Source: JAZOTM01 sp045657625
GTDB lineage: Bacteria; Bacillota; Clostridia; Lachnospirales; Lachnospiraceae
Length of the DNA stretch: 64,000 bases
Reading direction: 5' to 3'
Assembly: GCA_045657625.1 (NCBI GenBank)
Contig: JAZOTM010000036.1
Span: 1-64,000, forward strand
Part shown: in pieces, positions 52,745 through 61,926 of the stretch
Position numbering within the stretch: position 1 is the first letter of the stretch
How the letters are laid out: every line of letters starts with the position of its first letter
Translations under genes and position numbers: made by a program
The notes under the pieces: generated by a model
What the model saw: the letters and a program-made list of their open reading frames with translations, nothing else
Told to the model about the DNA's origin: nothing
The model's database searches: none

Positions 52745-53656
52745 GTGGAGAAGAAAAAATCGTTTTTTACAAAATTTCTATATTCCCAGAAAACCGCACC
52801 GTATGTTTTTGTATTACCGTTTATGTTGAGCTTTGTGATTTTTTGGATTTACCCTATGCTCAGCACCATCACGATGAGTTTTCAGGATATTAAGCCTGCA
52901 GGGACCGAATTTGTGGGACTGGACAACTATGCAAAGTTGTTAAAAGATACCGTATTTCATCAGGCTGTAGGAAACAGCGTGTTATATATGTTGTTGACCT
53001 TAGTACTTTTAATTCCGTTTCCATTGCTTTGGGCTGTTTTGATGGACAGCAATTTAGTAAAAGCAAAAGGGGTATGGAAAGGAATTTTATATGTGCCGGC
53101 ATTGACCTCTGTCGTTATTTCCGGTACTTTGTTCCGATTAATGTTTTCTGAGTATAATACCGGTTTTGCAAATCAGGTATTGGCTTTGTTTGGACAATCT
53201 TCAATTAAATGGCTGAAGATGTATCCAACGGCATATTTTGCTTTGCTTTTGATTTGCTGCTGGAGATGGACCGGTGTGAATATGCTTTATTTCCTTTCGG
53301 GATTAAAGAATATTGATAAAGGCTTATATGAATCAGCAGACATCGATGGAGCAACACCGTGGCAGAAATTCATTTATGTCACCATTCCATTATTGAAACC
53401 GACCATTATCTACGTGTTAACCATTTCTATTTACGCTGGTCTTGCAATGTTCCTGGAGAGTTTTATGTTGTGGGCAGGCAACGGTTCTCCGAACAATATT
53501 GGTTTAACAATCGTAGGTTACTTATATAGAAGAGGTATTGAAAAGAACCAGATGGGTTATGCATCTGCAGTAGGTTTGGTACTCCTGATTATTGCATTGG
53601 CAATCAATATGATTCAGCTTGTTGCCAGTGGCACCTTTAAGAAGGAGGAAGACTAA
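52745..53656 (+). CDS. Sugar ABC permease (MalF/AraP type)
   Basis: The 303-residue protein has six helices and the EAA loop YESADIDGATPWQKFIYVTIPLLKP. A GTG at 52745 behind GGGAG is preferred; an ATG 42 bp upstream lacks a ribosome site. It pairs with the next permease, whose gene starts 1 bp after its stop codon. No ATPase is encoded nearby, so a shared MsmX-like ATPase elsewhere is expected. Confidence 0.92.
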   Translation: MEKKKSFFTKFLYSQKTAPYVFVLPFMLSFVIFWIYPMLSTITMSFQDIKPAGTEFVGLDNYAKLLKDTVFHQAVGNSVLYMLLTLVLLIPFPLLWAVLMDSNLVKAKGVWKGILYVPALTSVVISGTLFRLMFSEYNTGFANQVLALFGQSSIKWLKMYPTAYFALLLICCWRWTGVNMLYFLSGLKNIDKGLYESADIDGATPWQKFIYVTIPLLKPTIIYVLTISIYAGLAMFLESFMLWAGNGSPNNIGLTIVGYLYRRGIEKNQMGYASAVGLVLLIIALAINMIQLVASGTFKKEED

Positions 53657-53657
53657 T

Positions 53658-54539
53658 ATGGCAGATACAAAAAAGAAGACATCAAATAAAATTGGCGGCA
53701 CCAAGAAAAAGGTACAGACAGTACTGGCGACCGGATTTTTCGCTGTGCTTTGTTTCTTGATTGCGTTTCCGCTTTTGGCAGGTCTGCTTGCTTCTTTTCG
53801 ACCTGGTAGAGATTTGATTCGTAAGGGGTTATCCATTGATTTGGATTTTAGCACCATGAGTTTTGACAACTACATTTATATTTTCAGTGGGAATGAAGAT
53901 TCGCAGAAATATTTTATGTGGTTTAAAAACAGCTTGCTTTTGACTTTGGTATCCGTAGTTGGAACCTTGTTGGTTTGCTACTTTGTAGCCTATGGATTGT
54001 CCATGTATGACTTTAAACTTCGCAATTTCCTGTTTTTCCTGGTGATTGCCACCATGATGGTACCATTTGAAATCTTAATGCTTCCATTATATATGGAAAT
54101 TATCAAGCTGGGATTGATCAATACCACTTGGGGTGTTATTTTGCCGGGACTGTGTGGAGCCGGAACGATTTTCTTCTTCCGACAATATATGCAGGGATTG
54201 CCCAAAGAACTTTTGGATGCAGGCCGCATTGACGGTGCTACAGAGTATGGCATTTGTGTGAGAATTATGATGCCTATTACAAAACCGGCCTTTGCATCTA
54301 TGACAATTTTGACTTCTATGGGAGCTTGGAACAATTTACTTTGGCCGATGTTGGTATATAGAGATGCCAGCAAATTTACATTACCGATTGGTTTGAATAC
54401 CTTGTTAACACCATATGGAAACAATTATGACGTTTTAATCGCAGGTTCAATGTTCTCCATTATTCCTGTATTAATCGTATTCTTGGCATTCCAAAGATAC
54501 TTTATTGACGGTATGACAGCCGGAGCGGTAAAAGGCTAA
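53658..54539 (+). CDS. Sugar ABC permease (MalG/AraQ type)
   Basis: The 293-residue six-helix permease has the EAA motif ELLDAGRIDGATEYGICVRIMMPITKPAF and a basic N-terminal tail (ADTKKKTSNKIGGTKKK). ATG 53658 follows GGAGGA. It forms the importer channel with the preceding protein. It is followed after 26 bp by an intracellular GH43 enzyme that would act on the imported oligosaccharide. Confidence 0.93.
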   Translation: MADTKKKTSNKIGGTKKKVQTVLATGFFAVLCFLIAFPLLAGLLASFRPGRDLIRKGLSIDLDFSTMSFDNYIYIFSGNEDSQKYFMWFKNSLLLTLVSVVGTLLVCYFVAYGLSMYDFKLRNFLFFLVIATMMVPFEILMLPLYMEIIKLGLINTTWGVILPGLCGAGTIFFFRQYMQGLPKELLDAGRIDGATEYGICVRIMMPITKPAFASMTILTSMGAWNNLLWPMLVYRDASKFTLPIGLNTLLTPYGNNYDVLIAGSMFSIIPVLIVFLAFQRYFIDGMTAGAVKG

Positions 54540-54565
54540 AAGAATGACTAGGAGAGTTATTGAAA

Positions 54566-55516
54566 ATGGATGAGAAAGGACTGTATAACCAGCCGTGGAT
54601 TTTGCAGCGAGCGGATCCTTACGTGTATTTTCATAAGGACGGTTACTACTATTTTACGGCATCTGTACCGGAGTATGACAGAATCTGCCTTCGCAGAGCG
54701 AAGACTTTAGAGGAACTGCCGGAAGCGGAGGAAGTAGAGATTTGGCATAAACATGACCGTGGCCCTATGAGTACCAATATTTGGGCCCCGGAGCTCCATT
54801 ATCTCAGTGGTAAGTGGTATATCTACTATGCAGGTGGAGAGATTGACGATATATGGAAAATACGTCCCTATGTACTGGAGTGTCAGGCGGACGACCCGCT
54901 GTCAGGAGAGTGGAGGGAATTAGGCAAAATGATTCGGGCAGACGAGGATCCATTTTCCTTTGAAGCATTTTCCTTGGATGCCACTGTGTTTGAGAGTGGT
55001 GGAAAACATTATTATGTATGGGCGGAAAAAGTGGGGGTTGGAAAACAAATCAGTAACCTCTACATTGCGGAAATGGAAAGCCCCTACAAGCTGGCAACGG
55101 TACAAGTACTTTTGACCACCCCGGACTATGACTGGGAGCGTGTTGGTTTTTGGGTGAATGAAGGACCGGCTGTGATTAAAAGAAATGGGAAGATTTATTT
55201 GACCTATTCTGCCAGCGAAACCGGAGCGGATTACTGCTTGGGCATGCTTTCCACAGAAGAAGGCATGGATCTGTTGGATCCGCGTTCCTGGAAAAAAGAA
55301 CGCTATCCGGTATTAAAGACGAATGAAGAACTACAAATATATGGACCCGGTCACAATTCCTTTACCAAAGACCGGGATGGCAATGACATCATGGTATATC
55401 ATGCCAGAAAGGAAGAAAAAATCATAGGGGACCCATTGTATAATCCGAATCGGCATGCACAGTTGATGAAGATTTATTGGGATGAACAAGACAGACCGAT
55501 TTTTTCATATTCATAG
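54566..55516 (+). CDS. GH43 intracellular exo-arabinanase/arabinofuranosidase
   Basis: The 316-residue five-bladed propeller GH43 enzyme has no signal peptide. The catalytic residues are the Asp in RADPYVYF, the pKa-setting Asp in FSLDATVFE and the Glu acid in VNEGPAV. The phrase NEGPAVIKRNGKIYLTYSAS and the short single-domain layout resemble subfamily 26 exo-alpha-1,5-L-arabinofuranosidases. It should trim imported arabino-oligosaccharides. ATG 54566 is chosen over TTG 54560 for spacing to AGGAG. Confidence 0.88.
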   Translation: MDEKGLYNQPWILQRADPYVYFHKDGYYYFTASVPEYDRICLRRAKTLEELPEAEEVEIWHKHDRGPMSTNIWAPELHYLSGKWYIYYAGGEIDDIWKIRPYVLECQADDPLSGEWRELGKMIRADEDPFSFEAFSLDATVFESGGKHYYVWAEKVGVGKQISNLYIAEMESPYKLATVQVLLTTPDYDWERVGFWVNEGPAVIKRNGKIYLTYSASETGADYCLGMLSTEEGMDLLDPRSWKKERYPVLKTNEELQIYGPGHNSFTKDRDGNDIMVYHARKEEKIIGDPLYNPNRHAQLMKIYWDEQDRPIFSYS

Positions 55517-55561
55517 AATTTTTCTTTTCTAAGGGATTACATCCCACCTTCCTACTTATGG

Positions 55562-55583
55562 CGGGCAATCGTAAGATTGCCCG
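55562..55583 (+). promoter_or_regulatory. Hairpin between the two GH43 genes
   Basis: CGGGCAATC and GATTGCCCG form a 9-bp perfect stem with a GTAA tetraloop. There is no T tract, so it is probably an mRNA element. Confidence 0.5.
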
Positions 55584-55619
55584 TAATGTTTATACGATAA
55601 AATTTTGGGGTATGCATAT

Positions 55620-57158
55620 ATGAAAAATACAAAAAGAGTAATTGCGGGATTTGTAACAACGGGGATGCTTGTGGCGTCCTTAAGTGGATGCAGCGGAGCC
55701 ACTTTGCCGGAAGAGTTGGCAGAGGAGGATATTCAGACAGGATTTGTAACAACGGGGGTTTCCATTCATGACCCCATGGTGATTCAAGATACCAATGGAC
55801 GTTTTTATATGTTTGGTTCCCATATGACAGCCGCCTATGCGGATGACTTGTCTTCCTGGACGTCTATTTCATCAGAAAATGTATCTGCATCAAATGCTCT
55901 GTTTGATAATTTGTTGGAGGAACCTTTTGCAGCCTTTGATTTCGTTGGAAAAAACAGTGATAATTGGTACTCCGTTTGGGCACCGAGTGTTATTTACAAT
56001 GAAACCATGGGAAAATATGTGATGTATTTTTGCACCACATCTTCTTATATTATGTCGAATATTTGCTATGCTACGGCAGATAGCATAGATGGACCATATA
56101 CATATCAAGATACCATTCTTTATTCCGGTTTCACAAAAGCGAATGTGGAAGACACAGACTTTTATGAAGTGATGGGAGAAGATGTAGATATCAAGAACTA
56201 CGTGCTGGCGGGATACAATAATTCCCTATGGCCAAACTGCATTGACCCGGCACTGTTTTATGATGAGGATGGTAGACTGTGGATGACCTATGGAAGCTGG
56301 TCCGGTGGTATTTTCTTATTGGAAATTGATCAAGAGACCGGAGACGTGATTCATCCGGAAGCAGATGCGGAGAATTATGTAGATACCTACTTTGGAAAAC
56401 GATTGGTGGGTGGTGGACATCACGCCATTGAAGGACCGTATATCCAGTATGATGAGGACAGCGGCTATTATTACTTGTTCTTATCCTACGGTAATTTGCA
56501 GCGAGAAGGTGGCTATCAAATTCGTGTGTTCCGTTCCGAAGAACCGGATGGGGAATACGTGGATGCGGCAGGGCAGACCTTTGGAATTACCGATGATTTG
56601 GATACATTTGCAGATTACGGAACGAAATTAATGGGAAATTATACCTTGCCAAGTTTAAATATGAACTATATGGCTCCGGGCGGACAGTCCACGTTTACTT
56701 CTGATGGCAAGCTTTACATTGTATATCATCAACGCTTTGATAATGGGACAGAATATCATGAACCTCGTATTCATCAAATGGCAATCAATGCAGAAGGTTG
56801 GCCGGTTATTTTTCCATTCCAGACCAATGGAGAGACGCTTTCCGAGGAAGGGTATCGTACCTCAGATATAGAGGGCACATTCTACCTATTAAACCATGAA
56901 TTGGATATTAGTTCCGATGTGCATGAGGCAGAAAAAACCACCTTCTCCAACGGAGAGATTAGCGGTGCATATTCCGGCACCTATGAAGTGGAAAAAGGAA
57001 CCAACTACATAACGGTAACCATAGATGGAGTAACCTATAGTGGTGTTTTGATTCAAATGACGGATGAAGCCGGTAATAATACACTTTGCTTTAGCGCAGT
57101 GGGAGACAACAATGAATCTCTCTGGGGCGTGCATTACATGCAGAGTGAGGAATCATAA
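55620..57158 (+). CDS. Secreted GH43 endo-alpha-1,5-L-arabinanase (lipoprotein)
   Basis: The 512-residue lipoprotein has signal peptide and lipobox LSGC near residue 26. The GH43 propeller shows catalytic Asp in SIHDPMVI, Asp in PNCIDPALF and Glu in HAIEGPYI. The C-terminal beta domain (about 420-505, GTFYLLNHELDISSD) has the look of the Abn2-type endo-arabinanase C-terminal domain. The size and two-domain form fit extracellular endo-arabinanases that cut linear arabinan at the cell surface and feed the ABC importer. Confidence 0.9.
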   Translation: MKNTKRVIAGFVTTGMLVASLSGCSGATLPEELAEEDIQTGFVTTGVSIHDPMVIQDTNGRFYMFGSHMTAAYADDLSSWTSISSENVSASNALFDNLLEEPFAAFDFVGKNSDNWYSVWAPSVIYNETMGKYVMYFCTTSSYIMSNICYATADSIDGPYTYQDTILYSGFTKANVEDTDFYEVMGEDVDIKNYVLAGYNNSLWPNCIDPALFYDEDGRLWMTYGSWSGGIFLLEIDQETGDVIHPEADAENYVDTYFGKRLVGGGHHAIEGPYIQYDEDSGYYYLFLSYGNLQREGGYQIRVFRSEEPDGEYVDAAGQTFGITDDLDTFADYGTKLMGNYTLPSLNMNYMAPGGQSTFTSDGKLYIVYHQRFDNGTEYHEPRIHQMAINAEGWPVIFPFQTNGETLSEEGYRTSDIEGTFYLLNHELDISSDVHEAEKTTFSNGEISGAYSGTYEVEKGTNYITVTIDGVTYSGVLIQMTDEAGNNTLCFSAVGDNNESLWGVHYMQSEES

Positions 57159-57191
57159 AGAAGGAAATTATGGGAAAGAAGGGAGATTGAA

Positions 57192-58697
57192 ATGGCAAAA
57201 CTGGTAATTAATGAAACAAAGAAAATGGGTACGATCGAACCGGAGGTATATGGACATTTTTCTGAGCACTTGGGACGTTGTATCTACGAAGGTTTGTATG
57301 TGGGAGAGGATTCCGATATACCAAATGTAAATGGTATGAGAACGGATGTCGTAAACGCATTAAAAGAAATTCAGGTTCCGGTATTGCGTTGGCCGGGCGG
57401 TTGCTTTGCAGATGAATATCATTGGAAAGATGGAATTGGCGATAAATCAAAAAGAAAGAAAATGATAAATACGCATTGGGGTGGTGTCACAGAAGATAAT
57501 AGTTTTGGTACCCACGAGTTTATGGAACTGTGTCGCCAAATTGGTTGCAAGACCTATATCAATGGGAATCTTGGCAGCGGCACCGTGCAGGAAATGTCAG
57601 AATGGGTGGAATATATGACCTTTAAAGGGGTATCTCCTATGGCTGATCTTAGAAAAGAAAACGGTCATGAAGAACCTTGGAAAGTAGACTATTTTGGCGT
57701 AGGAAATGAAAACTGGGGATGTGGCGGTTGCATGACACCGGAGTTCTATGGCAATGAATATCGCCGTTACCAAACCTATGTTAGAAATTACGACCCGGAA
57801 AGACCGGTGAAAAAAGTGGCTTGCGGGGCGAATGTAGATGATTATCACTGGACAGAGGGAGTATTAAAAACCTGCTTTGATCACACACCGGAATCCTTCC
57901 ATGGCTTTATGGATTTTATTTCCTTACATTATTATGTGCATCCGGAAGGATGGGATATCAAGGGATCTGCGACAGAATTTGATGAGGAAGTATGGTATAA
58001 GACTTTACACAAAGCTTATTATATGGATGAGTTGATTCGTAGACATACGGCGATTATGGATATGTATGATCCAAAGAAAAAAGTAGGCCTTTCTGTAGAT
58101 GAATGGGGTACTTGGTTTACGGTAGAACCGGGCACCAATCCGGGATTCTTATATCAGCAAAGTACAGTGAGAGATGCACTGGTTGCCGGCGTCACTTTAG
58201 ATATTTTCAATAAGCATTGTGATCGTGTAAAGATGGCTTGTATTGCGCAGATGGTGAATGTATTACAGGCGGTTATTTTGACAGACGGCGAAAAAATGTT
58301 ACGGACACCTACGTATCATGTATTTCATATGTATCGTCATCATCAGGGAGCGACGCTTCTGGAAAGCAGTTTGTCCGGTATAGGGGAAACCGGTATGGGA
58401 GAATGGCAGGTACCGGAATTAACAGAATCGGTATCAGAAAAGGATGGAATCATTACCGTTACATTAAATAACCTGTCTGCAACCGAAGAAAAAGTTGTGG
58501 ACTTACAGTTTGCAGAAAAAAAGGATTTCCAAGTTTTGGAAAGCAGTGTTTTGACCGATGGAGACATTCATGCACACAATACCTTTGAAAATCCGGATCA
58601 CGTTATGGAGCAGCAGTTCCGAGGTTATGAAATTCAGGACGGAAGTATGAAGATTACCATGCCAAAGGCAAGTGTTGTAATGTTGCGTATTCAGTAA
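57192..58697 (+). CDS. GH51 alpha-L-arabinofuranosidase
   Basis: The 501-residue enzyme has a TIM barrel plus C-terminal beta-sandwich. The catalytic acid/base is E173 in VGNENWG and the nucleophile is E304 in SVDEWG, and the N terminus has the family phrase PEVYGHFSEHLGRCIYEG. It has no signal peptide, so it acts in the cytoplasm on arabino-oligosaccharides and releases L-arabinose. It is the last enzyme gene before a long terminator. Confidence 0.95.
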   Translation: MAKLVINETKKMGTIEPEVYGHFSEHLGRCIYEGLYVGEDSDIPNVNGMRTDVVNALKEIQVPVLRWPGGCFADEYHWKDGIGDKSKRKKMINTHWGGVTEDNSFGTHEFMELCRQIGCKTYINGNLGSGTVQEMSEWVEYMTFKGVSPMADLRKENGHEEPWKVDYFGVGNENWGCGGCMTPEFYGNEYRRYQTYVRNYDPERPVKKVACGANVDDYHWTEGVLKTCFDHTPESFHGFMDFISLHYYVHPEGWDIKGSATEFDEEVWYKTLHKAYYMDELIRRHTAIMDMYDPKKKVGLSVDEWGTWFTVEPGTNPGFLYQQSTVRDALVAGVTLDIFNKHCDRVKMACIAQMVNVLQAVILTDGEKMLRTPTYHVFHMYRHHQGATLLESSLSGIGETGMGEWQVPELTESVSEKDGIITVTLNNLSATEEKVVDLQFAEKKDFQVLESSVLTDGDIHAHNTFENPDHVMEQQFRGYEIQDGSMKITMPKASVVMLRIQ

Positions 58698-58705
58698 GAA
58701 AAGGG

Positions 58706-58766
58706 ACCTCTCCTCTTTTTTTCGGAAGTATCATTTGATACAATGAAAAAAGGTGGAGAGGTTTTT
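58706..58766 (+). terminator. Long compound terminator after the arabinan operon
   Basis: ACCTCTCC pairs with GGAGAGGT, continued by a T7/A6 segment and an inner GTATC/GATAC, then T5. An extended -10 (TGATACAAT, 58736-58744) sits inside the loop arm and may start the next transcript. Confidence 0.75.
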
Positions 58767-58782
58767 AGAAAGAGGGGTTTTT

Positions 58783-59403
58783 ATGTTTTCTTATGATAGT
58801 AAATTTTCTACCGTAATGAATAAAATTGTAGATTGTTTTTATGCCAGTTTGTTGTGGCTGTTGTTTAGTTTGCCGATTGTGACAATCGGAGCTTCTACGA
58901 CTTGTTTGTTTACTGTCGTTCGTAAAGTAATCCGCAACAACGAAAGCTATGTGTGGCGGAATTTTATTAGTACCTGGAAAAAAGAATGGAAGCAGTCGAC
59001 CCGTATGTGGCTGGTACAATTGGGGTTGGCGATTGTGCTGTTTTTGGACCACGTGATTATGGAACAGGCCATGATGCAAAATAAGATCTATGGCGTTCTT
59101 TATTATATGTTTTATTTTGGTATGTTATATATGCTGATTTGGGCATTGTATACCTTCGCTTATCAATCCTATTTTGCACAGGATGATAAGAGTATTTTGA
59201 AAAACAGTTTAGCTTTGACGATTGCGCATTTTCCGATTTCCTTTGTGATGTTATTGATGCTGCTTCTGTGTTTTACCATCGTGATGTATTCGCCATTTTT
59301 TGTTTTTCTACTGCCGTCAGCAACGGTGTTTGTGTTCCAATTATTCTTTGATCGTATTTTTGGAAAGTTGACTCCCAGGGAGGAACTATCCGAAGAACAG
59401 TAG
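58783..59403 (+). CDS. DUF624 (YesL-like) membrane protein
   Basis: The 206-residue protein has about five hydrophobic segments. The N-terminal FYASLLWLLFSLPIVTIGASTT is the DUF624 hallmark. YesL-like proteins are found with plant polysaccharide ABC importers in Firmicutes and their role is unknown. ATG 58783 follows GAGGGG. It is 7 bp before the glycosyltransferase-like gene. Confidence 0.88.
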   Translation: MFSYDSKFSTVMNKIVDCFYASLLWLLFSLPIVTIGASTTCLFTVVRKVIRNNESYVWRNFISTWKKEWKQSTRMWLVQLGLAIVLFLDHVIMEQAMMQNKIYGVLYYMFYFGMLYMLIWALYTFAYQSYFAQDDKSILKNSLALTIAHFPISFVMLLMLLLCFTIVMYSPFFVFLLPSATVFVFQLFFDRIFGKLTPREELSEEQ

Positions 59404-59410
59404 GAGTATT

Positions 59411-60763
59411 ATGGCAAAATATAAAGAGCAGTTTTTTGCATATTGCAAAGAAGCCCAATTGACAAATACAGAAAGTGGAAAGGCTTTGCAACAATTGTTA
59501 CAGGAGTTGTTGCAGGGCGTTTCTGTGGAAGAAGCATATACCTGCGCGTGGGAGATTTTGTATGATCAAAATCCGGATCGTGTAAAGGCCGTTTTAACGG
59601 AGGACAATATGCTTCTTTTTATGATGCTGGAAATTACTTTGGCAGAAAAGAATCATTTGCCGGAATCCGTATACGAAAAAAAGAACTGTTGCAGTCTATA
59701 TGAAGGAAGCGTAAAAGCTTTTTATTCGGTGGAGCAACGTTTGCGTTTCTTGTTTCGCAGAATTTGGTTTGGCTTTGGACAGGAAAGCAAGGAAGCTTGG
59801 CTTGCGTTTTTACAGGAAGTGAATCCTACCTTGGATTTTGTGGCAGTCATTGGAAAATATAGTGTGCGTCCGGAAGTGTTGGGAGATGTTTTTTTTCAAT
59901 TAGAAAGTCTGATTGGAAAGGAAGTTCCGGAGTTGGCACAGGGCCTTGCAGCATATGGTCATTGGTTCAAAGAACAGGGAATTTATGGGGATGAGACATG
60001 CAGGTCAAATGTCCCAAAGAAAAACGAATGGCCGGTGCGCCTGCTGCATTACGGGGATGGAGCAGAAGAGGCATCAAAGCGTCAGACGAATCAAAAACTG
60101 GCTTTTTTGTTTTGCACCAATGATGAAAGCTATACGGAGGAGTGTATTTTCTATATAGAACATATGCAGTTGCCGGAGGGAGTGCAAGGGGAGATTCTGC
60201 CCATTTGGGGTGCTCCGTCTATGGCAGCCGGATATAATTATGGGATGATGCATACGGATGCAAAAATGAAAATATATATGCATCACGACACATTTTTATT
60301 GGATTGGGAATTGCCGGGGCTTGTGATGGAAATTTTTGAAAAAAATCCATCTATTGGGATGCTAGGGGTATTTGGTGCACCCAAATTAAAGGAAAGTGGC
60401 TTCTGGGCGGAGGAAAGCTTTGAAAATAGCCGGTTAAACCTTTACCAAGATGGCCTTTTGAATATTTTAAAGTCCGTTCAAAAAGGAAAGGGAGATTTAC
60501 TAACGGATGGAGAGGCTTTGGATGGAGTATTTTTAGCAACATCCGTGGATTTGCCGTGGTTAGAGGACGTTTTTACCGGCTGGCATTATTACGATATCAG
60601 TCAGGTGATACAAATGCGAGAGGCGGGATATCGCACATGTCTGCTCTCGAGCGACAAAATCAGTTTATTGCACGAAAACACCATGAGAAATGAGACAAAA
60701 GACTCTTATAAGGAATGGAATAAGACATTTTTACAGTATTTCGAGGGACATAAATACCCCTAA
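59411..60763 (+). CDS. Glycosyltransferase-like protein with StrF-type domain
   Basis: The 450-residue protein has an N-terminal half (1-225) that is helical and unrecognized. The second half resembles the StrF-like GT2 domain: KLAFLFCTNDESYTEECIFYIE starts it, GYNYGMMHTDAKMKIYMHHDTFLLDW carries the DxD-like MHHD, and GVFGAPKL and DGVFLATSVDLPW follow. It has no signal peptide. It may glycosylate a surface polymer or protein. Why such a gene is coupled to DUF624 and arabinan genes is not clear. Confidence 0.7.
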   Translation: MAKYKEQFFAYCKEAQLTNTESGKALQQLLQELLQGVSVEEAYTCAWEILYDQNPDRVKAVLTEDNMLLFMMLEITLAEKNHLPESVYEKKNCCSLYEGSVKAFYSVEQRLRFLFRRIWFGFGQESKEAWLAFLQEVNPTLDFVAVIGKYSVRPEVLGDVFFQLESLIGKEVPELAQGLAAYGHWFKEQGIYGDETCRSNVPKKNEWPVRLLHYGDGAEEASKRQTNQKLAFLFCTNDESYTEECIFYIEHMQLPEGVQGEILPIWGAPSMAAGYNYGMMHTDAKMKIYMHHDTFLLDWELPGLVMEIFEKNPSIGMLGVFGAPKLKESGFWAEESFENSRLNLYQDGLLNILKSVQKGKGDLLTDGEALDGVFLATSVDLPWLEDVFTGWHYYDISQVIQMREAGYRTCLLSSDKISLLHENTMRNETKDSYKEWNKTFLQYFEGHKYP

Positions 60764-60797
60764 TGTCCTTGTGGGAAAAACAAATGTCTTTTTCCCC

Positions 60798-60957
60798 TTG
60801 ACTTTTTATGCATAGTATTGTATAGTTCTAAGGTGCTTTGAAAACTTGATAAAGATGTGATTTTAGTACGAAGAGGTGCAGAGAAATAGGACTGCATTTT
60901 TTTTTGAAAAAAATTACATGGTTATACTTACTATAACTTTTGCTTTACTTAAGTAAA
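60798..60957 (+). promoter_or_regulatory. Control region of the opp operon
   Basis: TTGACT (60798-60803), 17 bp and TATAGT (60821-60826) make a strong promoter. A weak terminator-like element follows (TGCAG with CTGCA, then T9, 60878-60905), then TATAAC (60932-60937) and the perfect palindrome TTTACTTAAGTAAA (60944-60957), an operator candidate. Nothing else is seen in the 230-bp gap. Confidence 0.6.
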
Positions 60958-60993
60958 ACGTCAAAGCGACAAAGATGATAGGAGTGAAATATT

Positions 60994-61905
60994 TTGCGTA
61001 AGTACATTGTAAAACGAGTACTGCTGGCGATTTTATCCATTATTATTGTCAGTGCCATTACCTTTTTCGTAATGGAATTAATTCCGGGTGGACCATTTAA
61101 TAAAGAGAAAGCAACCAGTGCGGAAGCAATCGCCGTTTTGGAAGCCAGATACAACCTTGATAAGCCTGTATGGCAACAGTATCTTCTCTATATGAATAAT
61201 ATTCTGCACGGAGACTGGGGAGTTTCTTTGCATTCGGGAAGAGATATCTGGACCGATATGATTTCCAAGTTTGCAGTTTCTGCTAGACTTGGTGGAATGG
61301 CAGCAATTCTTGCGATTATTGTAGGAATTGTACTTGGTAGTATTGCCGCATTAACCAGAAACAAATGGCCGGATCGATTAATTGTGTTCTTTACCACACT
61401 TGGTACAGCGATGCCTTCTTTCGTGTTGGCAACTCTGTTGATGTTGGTATTTTGTTTACAGCTGAAATGGATTCCTGTATGGTCTTCCTCCAGCCACAAT
61501 TACATTTTGCCGATTATAGCCCTTTCTGTTTATCCGATGGCCTACATAACACGTTTGACAAAAACAAGTATGTTGGATGCGTTAAATCAAGATTATGTAC
61601 GTACCGCAAGAGCAAAGGGTGTATCCCGTGTGAAAGTTATTTTCGTACATGCTCTTCGTAATGCGTTGATTCCGGTTATTACTTATGTTGGACCGATGGT
61701 AGCCTACATTTTGACCGGATCCATGGTAGTAGAGAATATCTTTACAATCGGTGGTCTTGGAACCGCATTTGTAACCAGTATCACAAACCGTGATTACACA
61801 ACCATTATGGCAACAACTTTGTTCCTTGCAATATTGATGGTTATTGCAAACCTCTTAACAGATATTGCATACAAGATTGTAGATCCAAGAATTACATTTA
61901 ACTAA
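60994..61905 (+). CDS. oppB: Oligopeptide ABC permease OppB type
   Basis: The 303-residue permease has six helices, the N terminus of OppB/DppB proteins (KYIVKRVLLAILSIIIVSAITFF, ELIPGGPF) and the C-terminal MVVENIFTIGGLGTAFV. The start is a TTG at 60994 with GGAG nine bases upstream. It forms the channel with the OppC protein encoded 21 bp later. No substrate-binding protein is encoded upstream; it may follow outside the window. Confidence 0.92.
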   Translation: MRKYIVKRVLLAILSIIIVSAITFFVMELIPGGPFNKEKATSAEAIAVLEARYNLDKPVWQQYLLYMNNILHGDWGVSLHSGRDIWTDMISKFAVSARLGGMAAILAIIVGIVLGSIAALTRNKWPDRLIVFFTTLGTAMPSFVLATLLMLVFCLQLKWIPVWSSSSHNYILPIIALSVYPMAYITRLTKTSMLDALNQDYVRTARAKGVSRVKVIFVHALRNALIPVITYVGPMVAYILTGSMVVENIFTIGGLGTAFVTSITNRDYTTIMATTLFLAILMVIANLLTDIAYKIVDPRITFN

Positions 61906-61926
61906 AGGGAGTAGAAAGGACAAGTC

